A stretch of DNA of 64,000 nt from Podospora comata (Eukaryota; Ascomycota; Sordariomycetes; Sordariales; Podosporaceae), in assembly GCA_017354895.1 (NCBI GenBank), contig CP071493.1, positions 4,650,001 to 4,714,000 on the forward strand, read 5' to 3'. Each line of letters begins with the position of its first letter. The stretch's first letter is position 1. Below, in pieces: positions 47,601-55,648 of the stretch. The notes below the pieces were generated by a model. It saw only the letters and a list, made by a program, of their open reading frames with translations, searched no databases and was not told the origin of the DNA. The position numbers were made by a program, and so were the translations under genes.

Positions 47601-48655
47601 ACTTTGCCCCAGGCAAAACCCCTCTTTGGGAGCTGGCAATGAAGTACTTCCCACCCACCAATCGGGAGCGGCCAGGCAAGATCAGAAGGACCTTTGAAGA
47701 TTCCGGAGACCACACGATGCCGTCTACTGCAATCGAATCCCAGGCGAGTCAGCATGTCGAGATCCCAGACACCCAGGACGCGTATACCACCATGGCTATG
47801 CACTCGGAGCGGATGAAGCCAGTGATTGCGTGTTTGAAGTCAACACCCAGTTCAGTGGTTCACTTCATTCAGGTCCTGGTAACCGAGTGCATGATCTCCT
47901 GGGGCCGTTCAGTCGACAACACTCGCTCGTACGAGCCCAAATCGGAGAGCAGAGTCCCGAAATACGCATTCAAGCTCCTCCTGTGGAAGAACAACTTTGA
48001 TGCGACCATCAACAGGAACTGGCGGCCTTGGAACAAGCGCTACGAGCCTGACGAGGAGGAGTTCATGTTTTACATTTGCACCAAGGCGACCAACGGCATC
48101 TGGATCAACGGCGAGAAATTGCGCTCTCACCTGAACGAGAACAAGAAAGCCGACGGCCCTTACAAGTACTGGGCTCCCCTCTACGACGGCGACCGCGTCT
48201 CCGTCTGGCAGACCATCGACGGCAATTCCAGAACCGAGCTCACCTTTCGTTGCGTCTGGGGAGGCAGCGCGAAACCTCGTCCCGGCTACGGTCCTCAAGC
48301 TATCCCAACCATGGTCGACACGGACACTGCCCGCCAACTGGATCACCTCTGCGACAAGATTGAGCGCAAGATGCGCAGTCTGAACGAGCACGACCTCTGT
48401 ATGGAGGAGGCGGAGTATGACATGAACGAACGCCACAAGCACATTGACCGGGAGAGGGAAAAGTCGAAGCAGTTTGAGAAGCTGAGGAGGCAGGCGGACA
48501 GGGGTGGCAGGAGGCCGAGCCCGATGCCGGGGATCACGTATGGGAATGCGGATTCCACGCCGGCGATGTGGACTAGTCAGTTCAGAGGGGGGGTGCCTGT
48601 TTTTAGGAGGCCGAGTCCGACTGCTTCGGATTTGTTGAGGGCTGCGAGGTATTGA
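44675..48655 (+). CDS. rad53: Checkpoint kinase Rad53 (FHA-kinase-FHA)
   Basis: The model is 1260 aa in four exons: 44675-44711, 44793-45484, 45547-45885 and 45941-48655. It is the DNA-damage/replication checkpoint effector kinase (Rad53; MUS-59 type in Neurospora), activated by Mec1/ATR-dependent phosphorylation. FHA1 spans about residues 105-185, with GR at 116-117, the SNTH stretch at 135-138 and NGT at 157-159. The kinase domain has GRGAF at 305-309, the catalytic Lys327 (AAKEL), HRDVKPDN with Asp423, DFG at 443-445 and APE at 468-470. A second FHA-like domain lies near residues 1029-1130, with WINGEKL. Two FHA domains distinguish it from single-FHA Chk2/PRD-4. TQ and SQ sites in the N-terminus (SQPTQ, ATQNV) suit ATR-type phosphorylation. 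The C-terminal half is longer than in yeast Rad53 (821 aa), partly because of a disordered linker with polyglutamine. Confidence 0.93.
47351..47389 (+). repeat. CAA/CAG polyglutamine tract within rad53
   Basis: Thirteen consecutive Gln codons (mixed CAA and CAG) lie in the linker between the kinase and second FHA domains of Rad53, near residue 827. The mixed codons suggest a fairly stable tract. Confidence 0.95.
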
Positions 48656-49754
48656 TTGTGGTTTTGGAGAGAAGAAAAAAACATGATACCCGGTGGAGGT
48701 GTTTTTTTTTTTTTGGTACGATTGTTGGAAGGTTTGTTGGAACTGTTTGGTGTGAGAGAAGGGAGGGGTGGGTTTTATGCATATTATTATACAGCACACA
48801 GTCGTTACGGTATAGCTTTGTTGGAAAGGGGTGTTTAATATCTGTTATAGGGTTGGATGAATGTTCGGGCGCAAAATTCATACATATCTCGTATTGTATT
48901 GTCATCTAGTTTTTTGGGGAGGGGGTTGTTAGTGGATGGATGGCTTGATGGATGTGTTGTTTCTGGGTGTTTGTTTTGTTGACTGGTACTGGAGATCTAT
49001 ATTTTTATGTTGGAAGGATATGATGACGAGCTTGGTTTGTGTGGTTTGGGGAAGTGGTGATAGTGTCGAGATGGTTCGATAAGGAGGTTGGACTGGAAAG
49101 AGATGTTTCAAAACATGAAAATACAATATAGATATCAGACTAGGTGCTATCTAGATGGTTTCAGTCATGTATTTTTTTTCCTGAGGGATTTTCTTGTGCC
49201 AGGTTGTCTTGGCTTGATGGGATGAATATATTTGGCACTCTTAGGGGGTGGGGTGTACGGTTGTTCCTTGCAATCATCCAGGCACATCTTAACATGAGAC
49301 TTGCCTGTTTGTTACTTTGATTCAACCCTTTTCTTTGGCATTGTGCATCAATCAAGGTATCACACTCGCTCTTCCCCCTCTTCCTGAGATCTTCTTTTCG
49401 GAAATACTTGCACCGGAATCTACTTGTGTTGAAGAGGGATCGATCATCAGATACAGCAAGCAAAATCACCCCAGCCCGTGGAACACACATGCTGTCTTCA
49501 TCATCCTTTTGGACACTGTTCTTCAAAACGGCATTCTTCCACAATCTTCTATATGCCCCAGATGTTACAAATTTCATCCTGTTCACGCGACCATGTTTGA
49601 TGCCTGATTTCGGATTTCTCAGAACAATCTTAGTCAATGCTATAGAGAGAGATATCAGGGCCTGGTGTTTCTCTCAATTTTTATTTATTTTTTTTTGCGT
49701 ACCTACCATTACCATTGTGTCATATTGGGGTCTTCCTCCGCAAGAGTGACTGAG

Positions 49755-49945
49755 AGGTGATATGCACTTGCACAAGACTTTGGTGTCAACACAGAAGTGC
49801 TTTATAAGACCTTTTTGATCAAGATAACAGGACTTGTGTATGATTTTCTTGATAGGATGAAGGACTTTCATAGGATCATTGAAGAAGATAACAGTGCTTG
49901 TTATGACTTTTCGAAGAAGATAGTGTGCCTCAGTGTGGTGGTTCT
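49755..49945. repeat. Degenerate ~33-bp tandem repeats, block A
   Basis: About five or six diverged copies can be lined up by eye on a consensus close to AAGATAACAGTGCTTGCACA followed by GACTTTTTTG. Examples begin GATATGCACTTGCACAAGAC, CAAGATAACAGGACTTGTGT and GAAGATAACAGTGCTTGTTA. Spacing is 30-34 nt. Ends are approximate. Confidence 0.55.
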
Positions 49946-50334
49946 TGTCACAATTGGTGTGTTATATCAAACAGCCCAAATTGAAGGGGGAAAAGAGAGT
50001 TGTATTTCTTTAGCTATGATAAGGTCTCAAACTTCCAATTTAAACCATCCAATGGTGAGTCCATTACACCTTGCCACAGCAATGCCTCCTTTCCTTGCGA
50101 CGAGCACCGCCGAATCGCCATAGTGATTACCGTAAGTGTACCAGGTGAGCGGAGGCGTAACGAGACGTGGTGATAATCGTAGGTAAACTACTATCGGTGA
50201 TAAGGTGGTATAGAAATCGAAGGTGTGATGCCAAAAGCGTGTATGGTACAATGTGTGTGGTGATGACGGTGTTGAACTGTCAAATCGATGCGCAGCGAGA
50301 AAAAAACCCCTCCAAACTTCCAAAATAAGCTGGC

Positions 50335-50635
50335 AGCCCTCGTGCAAGGACTTCTCCGCAAAGACAGTAATGCTTTACATGTAATCTTTTCACAAGAGTA
50401 GCAGCGGTCAACAAATGAATTTTTCGTCAAGGTAACAGCGCATGCAAATGACTGTTATGGGAAAATTGTAGCGCTCGCGGTTGAGCTTTTCTGTCCAGAT
50501 AGGACCGTTTGTAAACGAAGTTTGATTACCACAGCAGCGCTTGCACAAGAGTTGTATGAAAATAGCACCGCTTGCACAAGATATCAAAATCAAGACAGCA
50601 GCGCTTACCAGTGATATCTCTGATTAAAGCTTGGA
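50335..50635. repeat. Degenerate ~33-bp tandem repeats, block B
   Basis: About nine diverged copies of the same unit as block A lie here. Recognisable cores are AAGACAGTAATGCTTTACAT, AAGGTAACAGCGCATGCAAA, CACAGCAGCGCTTGCACAAG, AATAGCACCGCTTGCACAAG and AGACAGCAGCGCTTACC. Some 390 bases of unrelated sequence separate it from block A. Confidence 0.6.
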
Positions 50636-51317
50636 TTGGTCAAAATAAAGTTGGGATGGGTTCTTTAAATATCATGGCTTGCATAATATAGGGTAGAATT
50701 GTTCTGGTTGTGTCCTGCTACTACGACACATCTGAAATCCAGGACGGAGTCCCAGAGCGTCTGCATTCTGGTTCCTCCAGAGGATCAAGAATTTGACTTT
50801 GTCTCATTTTGACTGCCATCATTTTAGATTTGATCGGTTCGAGCCAATTCTAAACTCACCATCAAGCGGATGAATGGTTCTTTGAGACGCTGTCCTGTTA
50901 ACTCCCTTGTTTGACTCTTTCTAAGGACCTCTGTCCCAATCGTAGCAGATGAGGTACTTGGGTTCTCATCGCAATAGTCAATACGCAGGTCAAACACCCT
51001 ATAACGCAAAGCATGCATTTTTCAGTGAACTTTACACACCCAACACGATATACTGTACAACTATACCCGCACTTCTAATAACTGTGACTGTCCCAAACCC
51101 TTCCCAGACAACTTTTAACGCCGCCCATCTTTAACAATACACCTATCGATACAACTCGCCCCTTTTTGCTGACCCTGAACGCCTTCGAACTGATATCATA
51201 CACTAATTCTACACCCAAACTTTCCTTATCCCACTCGTTCCTCTTATCGTAAAACCAAGCCCATCCATCCTGCATTCCCTGTCCTCTTTCCGGCTTTAAA
51301 AAGGCACAAAACGCCTT

Positions 51318-52940
51318 TTACTCATCATATCTTTCAATCTTCCACGCCAGATCACTATCCACCTCAACCATCCTGTCTCCATCCTCCTCAAAAAACGCAT
51401 CCAGCTCACTCATCCTCCTAACAACACCACCTTCCGGCAGCTCTCTTCTCCGAGTCGGTGAGCCAAAACTGCCGAACGCCTGGCCTTCATACTGCTTCAT
51501 TCTCTCGTAGGATTCGGCAAGCTTGGCGACATCCGGAATAAACATCTCTTCTTCCGACTCCTCCCCTCCAGCATATTGCTGGTAATGCAGCAAGGGCTCT
51601 GACCGCTTCCGTTTAGGGGTACTGTTTACCTTGCATTCACGGTTGCCGGGGGAACGAAAAGGGGTAGCGGAGCCACGATCACCCGGTTCAGAGGTAGGTA
51701 TCTGAGTAGCGGTAGATTCGGGGGCAACAACGGGGAAAGATCTGCGGAGTGGTGATCGTGTAAAAGGGGCGTGGGGGGTTGTCCGGGGTGACAAAACTGC
51801 GGCTCGGGCGCGGATGATAGCTCGATGTCGACGAGAACGGGGCTCCCTTACTGGTGAGCTGGAGGGGGGACTGGGGGGTTTGAACCCTAGGTCGCGATTC
51901 ACCTTGGATTCTGCCCCGAGGTTAAGGGCGAAGTAGAGGCCGGAGAGTCCCCTCGTAGTGGGAGAGGTCGATGGGCTGGAGGAGGATGAAGGGGCGGAGC
52001 TCTTGGGATTGGGTCCAGGGGTTTGTTTAATACCTAACGATATAGGGGCCGAGGGGGGGTATAATTCGTCCTTTAGGTTGACGCGGAAATGGGAGGGGTT
52101 GTGGCTTGACTGCCGCTGTCTTTTAGGAGGATTAGGCAAGATATTGTTACCTGTGACAGCCTCAGGGGGGGTGCTGACTTGAGAGGAGGACTTCAAACTT
52201 CCGACGGAACCACGATTGCTTTGCGGAGGGCTGCGGTAGGCCTCTAAAGTCCGCATACTGGCAGAAGATAGCCTCCTTGATGATGTTGCGGAGGAGGAGG
52301 AGCCAAGAGTCATGGGCTCCAGGCTGGTTTTCGACAATGACCTCTCGTGTTGTTTACTTTTTGAAGAATCCGCAACCAAGGAATGTCTCTCGACCCCAGA
52401 TTCGAGATTCGCGATTTGGTGTTCTGATCTCGATCGATGAAGGGCGGCAAAATGCAACTTAGAAACCCCTTTGGGCTTTCTTCCAGGCGTGAGGGGCAAC
52501 CTCTCTCGGCCATCCATTCCTTTTTCTTGGGTTCCGGCGGGAAAGTAGCGGTTTCCGTGGCGATTGGAGTCAAGGTTATACCCCTCGACTGCATCGAAGT
52601 CCCTTTCCTTAACCCCAAGCTGTTTGGGGATCACATCGGCAAGCTTATCAAGAGACGAGGTCGAAACACCCAGAGATATAGCCCCCACAGAGCGATCTGT
52701 GGATATCAACCCCCTTCTCTCCCCCATCTCTGCCGGCAACTCTTCCAGCTTGAAGCCTTCCTGGGCATGTTCCCGCAGACTTTCCTGCCGCTGAATCTTC
52801 CGGTCAAGACTCTCGAGAATCACACTCTCTCGACCAGTCTTCCTGGTCGTCCTCTTCGCCTCCCTCATGTCAACGCACTGTTTACAAAACAGTTGGAGAG
52901 GGGTAAGGGGTGCCCCTGACTTGACCAAAACAAGGTGCAT
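51318..52940 (-). CDS. Uncharacterised Ser/Pro-rich disordered protein
   Basis: A continuous 540-codon frame with an ATG start at 52940. The N-terminus has a Cys pair (LFCKQCVDMREAKR) and a basic helix-prone stretch (REAKRTTRKTGRESVILESLDRK is split here: REAKRTTRKTGR, then ESVILESLDRKIQRQESL). Most of the rest is Ser/Pro/Arg-rich, with nuclear-localisation-like clusters (PPKRQRQSS, TPKRKRSEP, REPRSRRHR). The acidic C-terminus (EESEEEMFIPDVAKLAESYERM ... WKIERYDE) looks structured and conserved. No known domain was recognised. The lone CxxC near the start could be half of a zinc site whose partner is in an upstream exon, so the true 5' end may lie further up. The basic clusters suggest a nuclear protein, but this is inference. 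Confidence 0.6.
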   Translation of the reverse strand: MHLVLVKSGAPLTPLQLFCKQCVDMREAKRTTRKTGRESVILESLDRKIQRQESLREHAQEGFKLEELPAEMGERRGLISTDRSVGAISLGVSTSSLDKLADVIPKQLGVKERDFDAVEGYNLDSNRHGNRYFPAGTQEKGMDGRERLPLTPGRKPKGVSKLHFAALHRSRSEHQIANLESGVERHSLVADSSKSKQHERSLSKTSLEPMTLGSSSSATSSRRLSSASMRTLEAYRSPPQSNRGSVGSLKSSSQVSTPPEAVTGNNILPNPPKRQRQSSHNPSHFRVNLKDELYPPSAPISLGIKQTPGPNPKSSAPSSSSSPSTSPTTRGLSGLYFALNLGAESKVNRDLGFKPPSPPSSSPVREPRSRRHRAIIRARAAVLSPRTTPHAPFTRSPLRRSFPVVAPESTATQIPTSEPGDRGSATPFRSPGNRECKVNSTPKRKRSEPLLHYQQYAGGEESEEEMFIPDVAKLAESYERMKQYEGQAFGSFGSPTRRRELPEGGVVRRMSELDAFFEEDGDRMVEVDSDLAWKIERYDE

Positions 52941-53970
52941 TTTTGATCGAGCAACACCACATCCATGACACCATTCGTAGGGAAATTTCCCCTCTGCCCC
53001 CTATGTTAGTCATACATATTAGCATAATAAACATTACATGACTTTATAAAATTGCTCAGACGAAATGTTGAGCGTTTCTGAACGCTGCTGACTTCATGTT
53101 TGGATGACAAAGTAAGCGTTTTCAAACGCTTAACTTGACACTCCCAAACGCTATGGCAATATTGTTGGGATGAAATGTCAAGCGCCCCCGAGTGTTTCTG
53201 TGACTTGTTCGGATGACAAACTTGGTGTTTTCAAACACTAGAAAAAAGTGTTTGGATGAAATACGATCGCCATTAAGCGCAGGTGTAGCAATATTCAGAT
53301 AAGATACCAAGCATCTCAAAGCGCCAAGTCAAAAATCCAAATACTGTTTGGATGAAGTGGTGAGTGCCCCTAAGCGCTGTCTTAGGAGAGCTTGGATGAG
53401 ATATGAAGCATTTTAGAACACTAAGTTAAAAAACAAAAAGTGTGTTTGGACGAAATGTTGAGCGCCACTGAGCGCGGATGTGGTGGTGTTCCGATGATAT
53501 ATCAAGTGTCTAAAAATGCCAAGTTCAAAAGCCGAATACTATCCGGGTGGAATATTAAGCGGTCCAAAACCATAGAATATTGTTTGGACGAGAGGTGAAA
53601 GATTACTTAGATGAGAGGAGGAAATTGTTGGGATGAGAAGCAAGCGTCTCCAAATAACAAGTGAAGAAAATCTAGATGTTTTTTTGGATGCTATATCAGC
53701 CTCTCAGAACGCTCAAAAAGCAACGTTTGAATATCATCTCAAGCGTTTAGAAACGCCAAGAAGAGAAGTACAAACATTGAGATGAGATTTGAAGTGCCTC
53801 AAAACGCCAAGTTAAATAAACCCAAAACTCGTCGGATGATGAGTTGAGCATATTCGAACACCACTTGATGGCTTGTTCAGATGATGGATCAAGCGCGTTC
53901 AAGTGTTGTTATAAAGGTGGTGGGATGATGGATGGGGTGTTGAGAAGTGTAACCTGTGAACAAGGACTGC
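52941..53970. other. Region between two minus-strand genes, made largely of degenerate repeats
   Basis: No gene seen. Apart from the first hundred bases it is occupied by the ~50-bp degenerate repeats described separately. Confidence 0.55.
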
Positions 53971-54060
53971 TCAAAGCACTGTTTGAGTGTACTCCAATGA
54001 CATATTAAGGATCGTAAAACACCGGTTGAAATAAACCAAGGGCGTCAAAGTGCTCTCGTA
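53050..54060. repeat. Degenerate ~50-bp tandem repeats with embedded palindromes
   Basis: About 18-20 diverged copies follow one another. Each starts near GTTTGGATGAAATGTTGAGC or a variant, and each is centred on an AGCG...CGCT-type core. Spacing varies between 42 and 56 nt. Several cores are hairpin-like: 53115-53130 has 7-bp perfect arms around two bases (AGCGTTTTCAAACGCT), 53743-53756 has 6-bp arms (GCGTTTAGAAACGC), and 53071-53086 is near-perfect. The 3' copies run into the second gene's last exon. Confidence 0.65.
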
Positions 54061-54787
54061 TGGGTGTTGGAATGACCGCGGAAGAGTTTTGGGAAGGCAG
54101 ATTCGAGCGAGATTAACCTTCTGTTGAGGAGTGTTCGCTGTTGAGGAGTGTTCGCTGTTGAGGAGTGTTCGCTGTTGAGGAGTGTTCGCTGTTGAGGAGT
54201 GTTCGCTGTTGAGGAGTGTTCGCTGTTGAGGAGTGTTCGCTGTTGAGGAGTGTTCGCTGTTGAGGAGTGTTCGCTGTTGAGGAGTGTTCGCTGTTGAGGA
54301 GTGTTCGCTGTTGAGGAGTGTTCGCTGTTGAGGAGTGTTCGCTGGTGAGGAGTATTCGGAGGAAAGTTCCGTGATTGGGATGGGATCAATCGTCACTTGA
54401 CTGCCCAACTGACAGCTTGGGGGCCTGTCAAAGAAGAAGAAGGGGTATGGGCATGTCTTGACGAAGACCGCTCACTCACTTGGGATGAACAATGACCGTG
54501 TCGTAGGGGGTATGTTTGCCAAGGGGCTCTCCGGAAGTGAAGAAAAAGAACAGGAAACAGGATAGGGAGACTTATAACATACCGGCTGTTGACGCCACAA
54601 CTCGTACCTCTCACGGCACGAGACACACAAGCTGCTCCTAGCGAACTCGTCACCAGCGTGGAGACGCTGGTACGACTCCTCGCGGAGTTGCCCGCACAGG
54701 AAGCAGCTGTGTGCCCCGGCCGGAGAGGCAGTGAGAGCGGCGGAGGCGCTGGTGTACTGGTTGGCTTCCAGTCGGGCTCTGAATGAG
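53971..54787 (-). CDS. CxxC zinc-finger-like protein with minisatellite-encoded tail (5' end unresolved)
   Basis: Three exons can be read: 54787-54583, 54526-54480 and 54424-53971. The introns of 56 and 55 nt have GTATGT and GTGAGT donors, and the second has a strong pyrimidine tract before its CAG. The first visible exon starts at a TAG acceptor, so at least one upstream exon is missing. It encodes a compact CxxC...CxxC module (SCFLCGQLREESYQR, then SSLCVSCRERYELWRQQP), probably zinc-binding. The second continues PLGKHTPYDTVIVHP. The third, if used, reads K-PPSCQLGSQVTIDPIPI and enters the 17-bp minisatellite, giving a 17-residue repeat (QRTLLNSEHSSTANTPQ). Alternatively the protein ends at a TGA right after HPK. 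A possible first exon lies at 55126 (MSDSELATLLKSS), but I could not join it in frame. Function unknown. Confidence 0.5.
54121..54358. repeat. 17-bp minisatellite, 13 perfect copies plus one variant
   Basis: The unit CTGTTGAGGAGTGTTCG is repeated 13 times without a mismatch from 54121 to 54341, followed by a 14th copy with two substitutions (54342-54358). The sharp contrast between perfect copies here and the highly degenerate repeats next to it points to recent expansion or homogenisation. Because 17 is not a multiple of 3, the minus strand is open in all three frames and each encodes the same 17-residue peptide cycle. Confidence 0.98.
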
Positions 54788-55126
54788 CTAGGTAGAAAGT
54801 GGAAGTTAGTTACATATATCTATAACAACAGGACAAAAATTGAATAAAGTGTTTTGCATCGAGGGATGTGTTCCAGAAACACGGGGATGTCCTGGTTAGC
54901 AGATAGGGGCATCGAAGACTGAGGGTTAGTGCCTGGTAGTGTTGTATGAAGTCGAAAATGCCGATCAAAGAATTCTCAGGCCCAAACCTCGCTCTGGTCT
55001 CTCTTGAAAATCATTGTATTGAGGATCTGGTGCCGTGTCGTTGATAATGATGAAGCTGCTGTTGGAATAGAGAGGTCGAAATGCCGTCGAAGACTTCAAC
55101 AATGTGGCCAACTCGGAGTCGCTCAT

Positions 55127-55648
55127 TCGAGGTCGAAGAAAGAGTGAAAACGCCAGTCAGAATATACTTGCAGGTTTGAATCCATGTCGCTGGCGAGGGC
55201 GCGGGCGACGACGACGACGATGGCAACGGCTTGCAAACGCTGGGCTAGGTGACGCGGCGAAGAAAGTCGTGGCAGTCGTGGTCGAAAAAGTGAAGGTGGG
55301 AAAGCAGCAAAAAACCAACTGAGCTGCTTTAGTATTGTCGAAATCGTGCGGCAGAAAGATCAAAGCTGGGACGACGACCAGATCATTCTCCCCAAATCAC
55401 CCGTTCATGGACAAGGGACTGTGAAATATCAAGATAAGACCACCCAACACTGTACAGATTTCACCAGCAACTTCCAAGAACACCCAAAATAAACATTGAA
55501 TACGCATTTGCTTAACTCCCACGCGTTTTGGTATACAGTGCCCACACCAGGCATTCTTCTTTTCCCAACCTATATATCACTGTGGTAAATAGAGGAAAAG
55601 AAATTACAAAAAAATCTAACATACTCCTTGAGGAAAGCTGTTATTCCC
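55127..55648. other. Intergenic region upstream of the CxxC gene and downstream of stt3
   Basis: No gene assigned. It probably includes the promoter or first exon of the CxxC gene (minus strand) and the stt3 3' end. Minus-strand CGTCGTCGTCG at about 55210 is a short simple repeat. Confidence 0.4.

Larger units (their letters stand above)
48656..51317. other. 2.7-kb convergent region between rad53 and the 51.3-kb gene, repeat-bearing
   Basis: No protein-coding gene is supported. The first 600 bases are T/G-rich and look like 3' untranslated sequence. From about 49.75 to 50.64 kb the DNA is built partly of degenerate short tandem repeats, listed separately. Frames through them have no family resemblance. 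Confidence 0.5.

Noticed and set aside
54393-54653. 86-codon minus-strand frame through the CxxC gene
   Set aside because: It reads a different frame from the CxxC exon and runs through both inferred introns.
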